From Lyophyllum atratum (Eukaryota; Basidiomycota; Agaricomycetes; Agaricales; Lyophyllaceae), in assembly GCA_014905825.1 (NCBI GenBank), contig JACGCN010000004.1:1116001-1180000 (forward strand): a DNA stretch of 64,000 nt. The letters run 5' to 3'. The position numbers and the translations under genes were made by a program. Under the pieces are notes generated by a model, which searched no databases, had not been told where the DNA came from, and saw nothing but the letters and a program-made list of their open reading frames with translations. Position 1 is the first letter of the stretch, and every line of letters begins with the position of its first letter. Positions 20,273-32,245 of this stretch are shown here, piece by piece.

Positions 20273-22525
20273 CTATGCATAAAATGGTATCAGAATATGT
20301 TCACAATCAAAAAATAGGGATGAAAACTCACCTGGATGGGCCATGTACTCCTCATGGTACCCATTTCGACTTTTGACGTCTCGGCACGCCTGAACGCAGC
20401 GTCGCCGACGGTTTCGAGCAACATATTCGCGTTCTATGCATAAATTAGTATCAGAATATGTTCACAATCAATAAATAGGGATGAAAACTCACCTGGATGG
20501 GCCATGTACTCCTCATGGTACCCATTTCGACTTTTGACGTCTCGGCACGCCTGAACGCAGCGTCGCCGGCGGTTTCGAGCAACATATTCGCGTTCTATGC
20601 ATAAATTAGTATCAGAATATGTCTACAATCAAAAAATAGGGATGAAAACTCACCTGGATGGGCCATGTACTCCTCATGGTACCCGTTTCGACTTTTGACG
20701 TCTCGGCACGCCTGAACGCAGCGTCGCCGGCGGTTTCGAGCAACATATTCGCGTTCTATGCATAAATTAGTATCAGAATATGTCTACAATCAAAAAATAA
20801 GGATGAAAACTCACCTGGATGGGCCATGTACTCCTCATGGTACCCGTTTCGACTTTTGACGTCTCGGCACGCCTGAACGCAGCGTCGCCGGCGGTTTCGA
20901 GCAACATATTCGCGTTCTATGCATAAATTAGTATCAGAATATGTCTACAATCAAAAAATAGGGATGAAAACTCACCTGGATGGGCCATGTTCTCCTCATG
21001 GTACCCATTTCGACTTTTGACGTCTCGGCACGCCTGAACGCAGCGTCGCCGGCGGTTTCGAGCAACATATTCGCGTTCTATGCATAAATTAGTATCAGAA
21101 TATGTCTACAATCAAAAAATAGGGATGAAAACTCACCTGGATGGGCCATGTTCTCCTCATGGTACCCATTTCGACTTTTGACGTCTCGGCACGCCTGAAC
21201 GCAGCGTCGCCGACGGTTTCGAGCAACATATTCGCGTTCTATGCATAAATTAGTATCAGAATATGTTCACAATCAAAAAATAGGGATGAAAACTCACCTG
21301 GATGGGCCATGTACTCCTCATGGTACCCATTTCGACTTTTGACGTCTCGGCACGCCTGAACGCAGCGTCGCCGGCGGTTTCGAGCAACATATTCGCGTTC
21401 TATGCATAAATTAGTATCAGAATATGTTCACAATCAATAAATAGGGATGAAAACTCACCTGGATGGGCCATGTACTCCTCATGGTACCCATTTCGACTTT
21501 TGACGTCTCGGCACGCCTGAACGCAGCGTCGCCGGCGGTTTCGAGCAACATATTCGCGTTCTATGCATAAATTAGTATCAGAATATGTTCACAATCAATA
21601 AATAGGGATGAAAACTCACCTGGATGGGCCATGTACTCCTCATGGTACCCATTTCGACTTTTGACGTCTCGGCACGCCTGAACGCAGCGTCGCCGGCGGT
21701 TTCGAGCAACATATTCGCGTTCTATGCATAAATTAGTATCAGAATATGTTCACAATCAATAAATAGGGATGAAAACTCACCTGGATGGGCCATGTTCTCC
21801 TCATGGTACCCGTTTCGACTTTTGACGTCTCGGCACGCCTGAACGCAGCGTCGCCGGCGGTTTCGAGCAACATATTCGCGTTCTATGCATAAATTAGTAT
21901 CAGAATATGTCTACAATCAAAAAATAGGGATGAAAACTCACCTGGATGGGCCATGTTCTCCTCATGGTACCCATTTCGACTTTTGACGTCTCGGCACGCC
22001 TGAACGCAGCGTCGCCGGCGTTTTCGAGCGACATATTCGGATTCTATGCATAAAATGGTATCAGAATATGTTCACAATCAAAAAATAGGGATGAAAACTC
22101 ACCTGGATGGGCCATGTACTCCTCATGGTACCCATTTCGACTTTTGACGTCTCGGCACGCCTGAACGCAGCGTCGCCGACGGTTTCGAGCAACATATTCG
22201 CGTTCTATGCATAAATTAGTATCAGAATATGTTCACAATCAATAAATAGGGATGAAAACTCACCTGGATGGGCCATGTACTCCTCATGGTACCCATTTCG
22301 ACTTTTGACGTCTCGGCACGCCTGAACGCAGCGTCGCCGGCGGTTTCGAGCAACATATTCGCGTTCTATGCATAAAATGGTATCAGAATATGTTCACAAT
22401 CAATAAAATGGGATGAAAACTCACCTGGATGGGCCATGTTCTCCTCGTGCTACCTATTTCAACCCTGACCCGAAGGCGCGTCCCAACACAGCATCGGTCA
22501 CGCTTTCAAACAACTTAGTCGTACT
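20174..22525 (-). repeat. Tandem array of 161-bp exon-plus-intron units upstream of the integrase
   Basis: Fourteen units share a strict 161-bp period, with one anchor base of each at 20206, 20367, 20528 and so on to 22299. Read on the minus strand, each unit is an intron of 59 nt (GTGAGT donor, CTGAT and usually TACTAAT branch site, ATGCATAG acceptor) followed by an exon of 102 nt ending CAG before the next donor. The exon is 34 codons in phase 0, without stops, and includes ETAGDAAFRRAETSKVEMGT. Unit 1 (20272-20174) is a 99-nt variant that joins the integrase. The far edge (22425-22525) is a diverged 101-nt copy with a broken frame. Units are about 97-100% identical. If all are spliced in, they add roughly 470 residues. 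No known domain is recognised in the repeat peptide. Confidence 0.92.
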
Positions 22526-24160
22526 CTATGCATCGTCCCATGTCAGAGTAAGCTTACATTCATAGATTAGAGATGAAACTCACCACGGCAGACCATGTTC
22601 TTGTTGATCAGGCAAATCTTTAGAAATCAGTTGAATGAAGCGGCATTCAGTAGGAAGATTGGGAGGCTGAAGATACAATTCAGCTCACGGATGGAATACA
22701 CTGTAAGAGAGATAATAGACGCGCACAGGCCTTGACGGAACCAAAAACCTAGCCTCACGAGCGATGTTCAAAGGACTTCGATCATTTGCTCGCGGAGTAT
22801 TCCTTGCACGTTGTTAGTTTTGAAGACGAAGCCAAACAAGTGTACGGGGTCCCTAGTGATGGAAATCATCGGCTTGTGATGGGAACCATCGGCTTGTGCC
22901 AAAAACTGACCTGGCCAGTCTCGCTTTCCATAGCTTCCAGCAGTTATCGCTGATGTATCATCTCCTTATGCTTCTGCTATGCCTCCCTACCCGCTTACCT
23001 TTTTCTCCTTCGTTATTGCTCTGCATCCATGCTTCTTGCACGACGTTATCATTCACTTAATTTACATGTCAAGGAGTAGAGACACCATACGACACGACCA
23101 CTGTAGCCTGTGCACAAATCAACATAGTAACATAGTAATATAGACCCCCCCCCCTCCCGCGGGAACAACCACCTTTCTCGCCGCCTGGCGCCGCAGCCAC
23201 GCTACCTGACTCGAAATTCCCAGTCTTCACCGATCTCTTCGTCACCAAGACTCCCGAGATTCTTGTCTCCTCCAGCATCGTGGCGTCGAGATCTCGGAAC
23301 ACCCCCTCTCGACTCTCTCGACTCTCAGCCTTCGAGATCCCAGCCCATCCTCTCCTTCTATTTTGCGACGCTCACTGTTATTCTGAAGTATCACAATGCA
23401 TGGCATTAGGAGAATGAAAGTATATATCCACTGACATCTAAACGTACACATCTGATCAGCAGATGATGACAGATAATGACACAGGGCGACATAAGAGTCT
23501 GTTTGGTATCCATTAACCCGCACCGGTCGGAGCTTCAGCCTAGACAGCATGAGACGAATAAAGGTTGCCATGATGCATCGACGCGCTGTCAACGTCCAAG
23601 GCCTCGGTTGGTGGGCAGGCGTTATCTGACAACACTCTGTTGTAGGAATTGGCAGGTCTTGGCGAAGCATTTATGATACCACGCAGCCGTTGTGCGGCAG
23701 CTTCCAGAGACATATAGAATCGAGGATAATTAAACGTCGGATGTTGAATAGATGGACATCAGATCAGCATAGCGTGGAACGCAGGAGGAGAATCAATGGT
23801 GAGACTTAAGCTTGAGACCTTGAGACCTGGAGGCCTGAGGCCTGAGGCCCTGGTGAGGCCGGTGAGGAGAGAAGAGGATTGAGCTACGATTCAAATCCGA
23901 TCATGAGGGATTTGTCCGTGGCACGTGGCTATCAGGGCTAAATTCTAATCCGACGCGACGCGTTAAGGTCACGGCTGAGTCATGGCCTGGCGTTTGCAAA
24001 TTCGAGATCTCGTCTCTCGATGATGATATTTCTCAGCAGTCTGTGGCCCGGGTGCAATCCGGCTGCCATGAAGCACTGCCGGCACGCATAAGATTGCCCC
24101 CTCGCACGAATTACAAACCTCAAAGCATCTAGATATCCGTCCCCCCCATCCAACGCCAGC
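22526..24160. other. Gene-poor stretch beyond the exon array
   Basis: No supported gene. Near 22570-22600 a GTGAGT donor next to a sequence like the array exon end suggests a further, badly decayed unit. The rest holds simple sequence: a C-run at ~23145, TCTCGA-rich DNA at ~23300, and GAGACCTTGAGACC/GGCCTGAG repeats at ~23810-23870. The last ~200 bp would be the promoter of the dehydrogenase gene. Confidence 0.5.
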
Positions 24161-25817
24161 ATGCAAGCTATCAGATGGCATCCTCCTTCATATGATATAC
24201 GAGTCGAATCGGTTCCCATTCCTGAGTACGTGCCACTACATAGTTCTGATTGCCCTCTTTCTCAAAAGGACCCAGAATACAACACCCAGACGATGCCATC
24301 GTCAAAGTCAAGGTCCGTCAATAGAGCATTTGAAGCAGGAGCACCTAACTGATATGGCTCCGCATCAGCTTGCTGCGCTTTGCGGTAGAAGTTCTCTAGT
24401 CGACTATCGAAACCCAGTTGGCTGAGTCATCCTAGGCAGCGATCTTCATATTTACAGGGGACACGCCGGCGTGAATCAAACGTGAGCAATTCGACCATCT
24501 TCAAACCACCCCTTAGTAGACTAGGACATCCCTCAGTCATACATGTGGGCACGAGTTTATCGGAGAGATTACGGCTCTGGGATCGAGTTTTGGCGCGAAC
24601 GCTCAAGGACGACCTAAGTTGTATTCCAACTTGAAAGTTGGAGACAAAGTAGTGTCTCCTTTTACTGTCAACTGCGGAGAGTGCCAGTGAGTAAACGCCA
24701 TTCAGCCCCGACCATTCGCCAATCTTATACGCATCACGCTCCCAGCGTTTGTCGGCTTGGCTACACCGCGCGATGCCCAGAAGGCGCCTTGTTCGGATCT
24801 CCTGCTCTTGAAGGAGGGCAAGCTCAGTACGTTCGTGTGCCAAAGGCTGGAGGGACGCTTTTCAATTTGAGCAACCCCAATACGTGGGCCACAACGCTCT
24901 CCGAACAAGAGAAAGCCAAGGCTTTGACTGGAATCGCCGATAGTTCGCTCCTCATGCTCGCAGATATCTTGCCCACAGGAGTCTTCGCCGCAACGCAGGC
25001 TTTGAATCACCCCAAGGTTCAGCCAATCCTAACCGGAAGACCTTGGCCTTTATGCTTCTCTCCTGAAATCAGCACTGAAGGCAACGAGATCGGGTTCACT
25101 TCCGAGGATAGAATATTGACCATCGCTATCATCGGCTTGGGTCCTGTAGGTATCTGTGCAGCTGTCAGCCTTCTCGATGCATTGGTCACTCGCAAAGTGC
25201 CTTTCCGCATTGTAGCTACCGATCTTCTTGAAGCTCGCAGAGAGAAGATGAAGGCCGTTTACAGTGCCATTGATGCGTCGGGGAAAGGCGGCGGAGAGTT
25301 TGAGGTTCTTGCTGCAGACGAAGCCAAGGCTCTCGTCGTTAAATGGACAGGAGGCGTTGGCTGCACTGCCGTTCTTGAGGTAATTTTCTAGCATCTTTTT
25401 TTTCCCACATGCTGAACTGGTCTCTTAAGGTCGTCGGACACCTCAGCGCGTTGACTTCGGCGTATGACCTTGTCCGCGCATTTGGTGTCATTGTCTCTGT
25501 GGGAGTGCATGGGGAGCCACCTATGCCATTTACCGGTCGCCAACTGTACAACAAGAATGTCTCGTTCGACTTTGGCCGCTGCCCGGCTCGTGCAATGTTC
25601 CCATTTGCGTTCGATCTTTTGGGTACGTGGACAGTCTTATTTCTTTTGTAAATCCTCCTGATCATGTTGTTTAGTTAAGCGACAAGATGTATTTGGTGGA
25701 GTGGGACAGCCAGCTAGCCTGATTGACAAGGTAGTCAGCTTCAAGGAAGCAGCCGAAAGCTACCGCGCGTTTGACAAAGGCGAAGTTGGAAAGGTTATCT
25801 TCAATCCCTGGGATTAA
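24161..25817 (+). CDS. Zinc-dependent alcohol dehydrogenase (MDR superfamily)
   Basis: The ATG at 24161 opens MQAIRWHPPSYDIRVESVPIPE, the usual start of GroES-like dehydrogenases. At least six short introns interrupt the gene; four lie in the first 550 bp and leave exons as small as ~16 nt. The catalytic-zinc site is visible as LCGSDLH spread over splice junctions and the GHEFIGE block. The second zinc loop begins at NCGEC and continues after an intron with RLGYTARCPEG, so its Cys set is split. The cofactor fold is IIGLGPVGICAA. The C-terminal exons (VVGHLSALTSAYDLVRAFG..., QDVFGGVGQP...) finish at GKVIFNPWD. It probably oxidises alcohols or reduces aldehydes with NAD(P); the substrate is unknown. 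The gene is convergent with the GH43 gene, 135 bp apart at their 3' ends. Confidence 0.85.
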
Positions 25818-25952
25818 ACGAAACTGCATTGTCCCGCATGCTCATGGAAATTATTTGTAACAAATATGTTCTCATTGTCCCGCTGCACACACTGTAACGA
25901 ATAACTGGATTTTTTGTATGGAATAGTAATCCGGGCGTTAGACAACAACCTA

Positions 25953-27676
25953 TTATGTATGGTCGGTGAGCTAAATTGGCAATGGAGGAGCAGCTCCGTG
26001 TACGCACCGGCCAGCCACTGGAGAAGTCGAGCCGGTTGATTCCAAGCTGAAGAAGGATTAGTCGTAGCTAGATTGTCGGTTGACATGCTTGTACGACTTA
26101 CGAAGCTTCCTGAGGAAGTATAGTAGTCTGTGACAGATCAAGGTTAGCCGGCAATCCGGCGGGATATGAATCCTATACGAACGGTAAACGAGGATTGGAC
26201 CATCGCCGTCGACAAGCAAGTCCTGGCCACCGGGTCCAATGACCTGACGGAAGACATGTCAATATCCGAGTCGCGTCTTGTATGAGGGGATGAAAGGAAG
26301 TTTACGAACATTGCCAGCAGATCCCAGAACAAGAGTACCACCACCAGATGTCAGCGCAACACCCGACTTGTCGACGAATCCACCAGTAGGGCTGCAAGGC
26401 AATTTTCAAACAGGTGATGCAACCAGGATAGTCATGGTGAGATTAGATACCTTGATGATCTTCCAACTCGGATGTTGTATGTGCTGGATGTTCCCGAGCA
26501 GCATTTATCCCAGGAGGTGAATAAGTAATAGAAGCTGCCTTGTTGGAACACTACGCTGGCCTCGACTGCGCCACCCCCGGCCGTGCGCTGCGCAATAGCG
26601 GTTGGAGTAGTGCTCGAGAGCTTTCCGGTCGATGGGTTGACGCTAAAAACATGACTTCATTTGAAATATGCACCATAGAAGAGAGGCAGTGTCATCGTAC
26701 GGGAAAGATTTGATTCCGGTCCAGAAACTTCCGAGTGAAAGGTACCAAGAGCCACCCACTATTCATGCGATGAATTACGGACGCTACAATGAAAAAATAG
26801 TGACATACCGATCAGCAAGCTGAGAAGCGTTTTGTGTTAGTGGGAAGGAAAGTCTGTGGATCTAAAGGTTTCACGTACTTGGGGTCGATGGCCTGTGGGC
26901 ACACAAAAGAAGCGTCAGAATGCGACTGGGCGACGCAAGGCAACAAAAATAGTGCTCACATTGTAGTTATTGCTGCTTGAGGTAGACGTGACCAGCCCTT
27001 CGTTTGACCAGCTTCCTGCAGGAAATGCATCATTAACCTGTTCTACGCCCGCAACACTTTCCCATATATACCTGGGAGACCAGTCGTAGATTTTGCCAGG
27101 AAAATAGCAGACTTGATAGAAAGACAGCGATTAGTAGATGCTAATATCGATCCACCAGATAGTACTGACCTTCTGTGACCCAAAGCTCGACGCGGAGTAA
27201 TACAGCTAAGTATAATGCCTTAGCATAACCAGCGAGTATAACGTATCGCCATATTCACCCAAAATACTCCGTTGATCACGGTACAGTCAGGGGCCCAAAG
27301 GTTGCTAATCAGATGTGATAAGTAAATGCGAGATGGCCTTAAGAAAATTGAAGATACCCGTTTGACGTTCCGGTATATGTGTCTGTCCAACTAGCACCGC
27401 TGGGCCAGACCTTTCCAACCAGAGTCCACGCAGTCCGATCAGTGGACGTGCGGATTTCGATACCAACCGCCGTCGCTTGTGTGATGGGGAATGATTAGCT
27501 ATTCGAAGGTCATGCAAGAGCGAATAATAATACTTACAGAAGACGAAATACTTCCCGTTCTTGTCCTTGCACATTGTGGGGTCATGAACGGCAGTGTTTC
27601 CTGTCACGACGCCCGGCCCTACAGCGCAAGCGACAGTGACGAGTGTGAGAGCCGTTAGAATAGAAAGAAAACGCAT
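25953..27676 (-). CDS. Secreted GH43 arabinan endo-1,5-alpha-L-arabinanase
   Basis: A signal peptide ([18 protein letters not shown]) is followed by the mature start [16 protein letters not shown], in which the Asp is the catalytic base of GH43. Many small exons follow, with characteristic blocks [40 protein letters not shown], then [20 protein letters not shown] (general-acid Glu), [11 protein letters not shown], and [17 protein letters not shown] (Asp/His region). The C-terminal exon ([13 protein letters not shown]) and a short last exon end at 25953. The enzyme cuts arabinan side chains of pectin outside the cell. The order and spacing match full-length GH43 arabinanases (~320 residues). 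Exact splice sites in the middle were assigned by homology of the blocks, so single junctions may be off. ATG 27676 was chosen because the signal peptide follows it; an upstream in-frame ATG gives a poor leader. Confidence 0.85.
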
Positions 27677-28506
27677 TTCATGTGCTGAATTCAGCGTCCC
27701 AGCCTGCAATTTATATGACTAGGATAATCTTCGCCGTTATTGTGCTTGCATTCGGCCGCCTACGCTAGTTCCGAAGTTTAAGCCATTTATACCTACCTGC
27801 CCGAGCGGTACATCGGCGAGTGTGTCGCTACCATGTTGACAACAAAATATAGAATGACGGGCCGTGCTAACTAGTCCTCCGACATCATGTGTCCCATGAC
27901 GAGTCGCGGTAAGAGCAGTAGGTGTGCACAGAGCGGTGATGATTCTGAAGGAACTCTAGGCTCAGCTGTGTCCTGCGGGCCGCCAAGTGGATAAAGTGGA
28001 TAAAAGATTATCATGATCGTTTCGGTGGATCAAGAAGAACGGAAGCCAGTGTTGCAAAAATGTATGACTGTCTCAATCAACTGTTTCGTGCTCCAGGCAG
28101 AAGCCGCCAAAGAGCTACCGTGGAGTCGGATCATGGGATCACGGATCGGTTGGCAAATGCACCATAAGTGCACCCATGTATATGATTAGAATGGGGTGTC
28201 AACTTCCCAAAGACATAAGCATCTGGTAGAAGAGGTTCGAAATTCACCATGTAATGACCAGTCGTGAAGCCCAAACGGACCGTGGTCATTACCACACCCG
28301 GCCGCATACCAGCTGATCGCGCTGGCACAGCCGTTTCCCAGATTCCTCCGTTGGCCAAGCCTGAGGGTATCTTTGGAGCCATTGAGGATTTAGCGACTGG
28401 CGTGACGAGAGTCATAAATCATGGATAAGCGAGAGATAGTGGTCCCAAAAAACCGTTTATTGCTTACATGTCTATCATCAACATCCGGCAGTTTAAACTA
28501 CATGGC
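27677..28506. other. Intergenic stretch, no supported gene
   Basis: It contains the GH43 promoter side and the 3' flank of the BTB gene. A 94-codon minus frame at 28131-28415 lacks introns and recognisable motifs and was not called. Confidence 0.5.
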
Positions 28507-29647
28507 TCAGGTAGGCAGGTCAGCCGCTAACAGATCTTCCCATGGTGGGAGGCCGACCACCGAGGGCAATTCGTTCCATATCCTGTCTCGTAGATCGTGA
28601 GCATCTCGTCGAAACCGTTTCCGGCAGTGCTCGCAAAGATACGGTTCTTCATCGATAGCGCTGATTGCTTGGAATATGAAGTATAGCGGGCCCGTTCTAG
28701 TCATCCAAGAGCGAAACAACAGAGAAGCTACTTTCTGGAATCCGCGCTTGCATGTATCATTGTTGCATTGTGGAGACAGCGGGTGGTCTCCGCGAATGAA
28801 CTCAAGGATGACCTTAAGCCGATACTGAAACATAAGCGTATAGGCTCCAATATCCGTGGGGCTTAGCGTCGACGACGGGTTTGATGGATGCTTGACCAGG
28901 AGTTTGGGGTGATCGGTACGAAGAATATCGGCAAGCGGATACAACGAGAGAAAGTACAACGCAGATGGAACGATGACTTGGATGTTAACTTCATTCGCAA
29001 GATTAAGAACATGCAGGGGATGGACATAAGGGTATGACAAGCCGTTCGAGGAAGGCGTCGCCAGGGCCTTTGCAACCATCGTGTCGTGTCCTTTGAGGGT
29101 ATATGGCCAAGTTTCGGTAAGAAATCGAATCGCTTGCGCTCGCAGATGGCTAATGAAGTATTTGGTCGATAGACGTAGGATCCCAGCAAGATAAGCGAAG
29201 TCATCGAAGCTGTGGTTGCGGAAATTCCTTTAGAGTACATCCATAAGCTCCGTGCAGAAGGAAAGAGTGACTGTGACATACGCTCCGTCGTAGAGGGCCA
29301 TGATGAGGTTGCTCAGATCTGTGGGTAGATCGTACATGCGAACAACCTGACATCCGTCGAAGGTCTCTGGGTTGGAAGTAGAGGATGGCTGAGGAATACT
29401 GAACATTCCTTCGAATACTTCTGAATGCCTTCCCTACATGACCCTGAAATTAGCAACAATGTATACATTGAATATCTCTGAAACCTACTAGGACACCACG
29501 ATGCACTCGAAAAGTAGTTGGCAGTGGTTCATCTGTCACGAGGAGAATGTTCCCGTCTTCGAACCAAGGCTATGACACTCAGTATCCGAAATTTGATAAG
29601 TAGAAGCATATATGTCAACTCACTTCTCCCTTCTTTCTGTCCGCCAT
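28507..29647 (-). CDS. BTB/POZ domain protein
   Basis: The ATG at 29647 opens MADRKKGE; after a 55-nt-class intron the BTB domain begins PWFEDGNILLVTDEPLPTTFRVHRGVL and continues HSEVFEGMFSIPQPSS, CQVVRMYDLPTDLSNLIMALYDGAY, the standard basidiomycete BTB pattern. The following helical part (FDDFAYLAGILRLSTKYFISHLRAQAIRFL) is typical of the family. The C-terminal third contains paired Cys (CNNDTCKRGF, CEHCRKRF) that look like a small zinc-binding element. Total length is about 330 residues in at least four exons. BTB proteins make dimers and often recruit Cullin-3; in mushrooms this clade is heavily expanded with unknown targets. Confidence 0.82.
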
Positions 29648-29868
29648 GTCTGTAGTGCCCTTTGGAGAGTAGAGCAGTGCATCAAGAAGACAGGGTACCC
29701 CCAGGACGATTTGGGCTTGTGTGGCAACAGCCACTGTTGTTGTGCTGCCTCCACCATAACCATTCATTTCCGACAATCCCAGTTCCGTGTGCTGAAGGAT
29801 TCTGAAATCTCATAACTTCTCTTGAGACAGCCCGGGGCATATCTGGCTCACATATCTGGCTCAGCTTG

Positions 29869-32245
29869 ATGTCTCGTACTCCTTCTGGGTCTAGGACTCG
29901 GAGCCCTTCCCGTGGTCCGCCAAAGACGCCGCCCTCTCGTCTCGCAGTACCACCGAGCATTCGACCGTCGCCATCTCTATCAAATCTGCATATCCACAGC
30001 CATGCGGTGGAGTTGTCTAATCCACCCCCTGTACCTCCGTTACCGATTCCAACCCAGAGCCACGTCCTGGATAGCACGGCATCATCCGTTATCGATATGG
30101 ACATGAATGAGGGAATCCTGCTCCAGGATGTTGATGTTGAAACAGAGGATGCAGAGGAGATTACAGCTATGACCTTGGACTCCGACACCGATAAGGGCGA
30201 CGAAAATTCCAAGAAGACTCTACGCGATAATCTTAGGAGAACCCTGAGCCACACGACATCGATATCAGGTGGAGTCGTCTGCCTTTCACCAATTGCAAGG
30301 TCTTATAACTCTGGAAAGACACCACGGTTCCTCGTCCACACCTAAAAGGCAAAGCACGCGAAATTCACGACGTTCATTTTGATGCAGGTAATACTACTCA
30401 AGTTATATATTACTTCATTGGATCTCAAGAGATACCAGTATCCAGATATCAAGCTAGACAGTACTTTGTGCTTACTGATGCGGGGAAGCCGGTGTTTATC
30501 AGGTATGTGTTATTACAAGAACTTTATATGCCGGGAAACTTATCTTTTCATAACAGTCGACCTGATGGCGAAGAGAATAGCAACGTAGCAGCTACCATCG
30601 GCATCATGCAAGCTCTCATATCTGTCTTCCTCGACGATGGCGACAAGTTGAGAAGTATAAATGCTGGAAGGACTCGGATTACGTTCGTTCTTCGCTCACC
30701 GTTGTATTACGCGTGTGCATCATCTTGGGGTGAACCCGAATCAGTGGTAGGTTCAGAATTTCCAGGCGCGATACGCCCAAACTTTTCTAACCATCATTTT
30801 GAAGAAAGACACGCTCCCACCTGGAATATCTACACCTCCAAATTCTTAGCATCGTCACAGCTGCCCAACTACGACGAATATTTGAACGGAGGACGAACTT
30901 TGATCTCCGGCGACTGCTAAATGGTGTGCTCCCTTTCTATGTAGCATCGGTAAACGAACGTCTCATTCAATGTGGCAGGGGCAGAAAGTTTTCTTTCTTC
31001 GCTGTTAGATCGGCTTGAATTTGATTTAGCAATGAGCACCTCATCATTGCAGTGCCTCAGGTTGGATTACAGCCTTCGGAAGCGAGCAGCTGAAGCCCTA
31101 CTGCCGTCCTCTAAGATGAAGGTATGTACCCCGAAGCTTGAACAAGGAAATCTAGCTGACGAAATGGATCAAAGGACATTTTGTACATCATTCTTGTAGC
31201 AGAGGGAAAGGTGATCACACTAATTAGGCCCAGGAAGCACTCAATACACCCCGCAGGTAAGCTTACACTCGGTGCATAGAAGTATACCAGCTCAGCTTCC
31301 GTTCAGACATTCACATCGTTCTAAATACGATACACTCACCTTCAATATTGAATTCTCCAGCCTCTTCATCTTGGATACCGCTTTGCCTACCGAAGTTCAA
31401 TCCGTCGGGCTTCGTAAACGCGTACATCTCCTTTATACGCCGAGATGGAGGGGATGCAGTGAGTCACGAGGACGGTAGCCATGGACCTACGGCCGAAATC
31501 GGGAATCCGCAGGATGTACCAGAGCCTACACCCACGCAGAGGAGTGTTGCACCGCCATACGCGACTCCCACACAATCCCGTCTTGCCCTCGTTTGTATAA
31601 GTGGCGGAGGTGAATTTGACTCTATCCGAGGATGGTGCGATACTGTCACACAAGTACGTTCCGTTGATCTCAAAAAGCTAGCTATCCGTCAATCATACTC
31701 CCGTTTTCAGCGGTTAGAGAAGGAAGGCATTGTCGATGCTATCACCGATGCCTGTTTATCCGGACAGACCCAATACTCTGTCGCGGATTTGGGTATTCCT
31801 GGCCTACGGCACTTCGTCTATAAATCACGCTCACAGGTGCAGGTCACGGCGCCGACATTTGAGGATCCATACGATAGTCTGGAGGATCAGAGAAGGTGCG
31901 CTATTACGAGAATGCGCCTTGGATTCTTATCTTAGTCAGGCGCAGGTTGATGACATTATACCAAACCCTACATGATGCTATCCACGCGAAGTCGGGGCAA
32001 GAAGGAACGTTAAAGCTTCAATACATCCGGACGGAGAAGGAGAGCGTGATGGGCTGGGTATGTCGTCGAGTTCAGGGATAGGGATTTTGCTGACATCGAT
32101 CCAGATCACTCAGCCTTTCGAGCTCTACATCACGTTGTCGTCAAGGCTGCCGAAGACAGCGGCTGTGGGAGCTGCAAATGCTGTTGCGCGATGGGTGAAG
32201 AAAGAAGAGGGAAAATTGTTTCTGCGTGACGCGCCTGTCTTCTGA
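29869..32245 (+). CDS. MON1: MON1, vacuolar fusion protein (Rab7 GEF subunit)
   Basis: The ATG at 29869 starts a Ser/Pro-rich leader of ~150 residues. Conserved longin-type blocks follow across introns: YFVLTDAGKPVFI, SNVAATIGIMQALISVFLDDGDKLRSI, RITFVLRSPLYYACASSWGEPESV, then ESFLSSLLDRLEF, ALLPSSKMKDILYIILVAEGKVITLIRPRKHSIHPADLHIV and the C-terminal LYQTLHDAIHAKSGQEGTLKLQYIRTEKE...FELYITLSSRLPK, with the stop at 32245. MON1 with CCZ1 activates Rab7/Ypt7 on late endosomes and autophagosomes. About nine short introns are needed. Sequence blocks occur in the right order and no lesion was found. The weakest part is the exon at ~31350-31890, where a family-specific insertion may be present. Confidence 0.88.

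Noticed and set aside
20174..22440. CRISPR-like repeat-spacer array
   Set aside because: The 161-bp units are nearly identical throughout, with no unique spacers, and the host is a eukaryote. The intron/exon interpretation explains the layout.
23242..23670. 142-codon minus-strand frame
   Set aside because: No start context, no motif, low-complexity content, and no intron pattern like that of neighbouring genes.
23880..23960. Possible tRNA (GATTCAAATCC resembles a T-arm)
   Set aside because: No matching acceptor stem or anticodon arm could be placed upstream.
28131..28415. 94-codon minus-strand frame
   Set aside because: No recognisable domain and no extension by splicing; could be chance.
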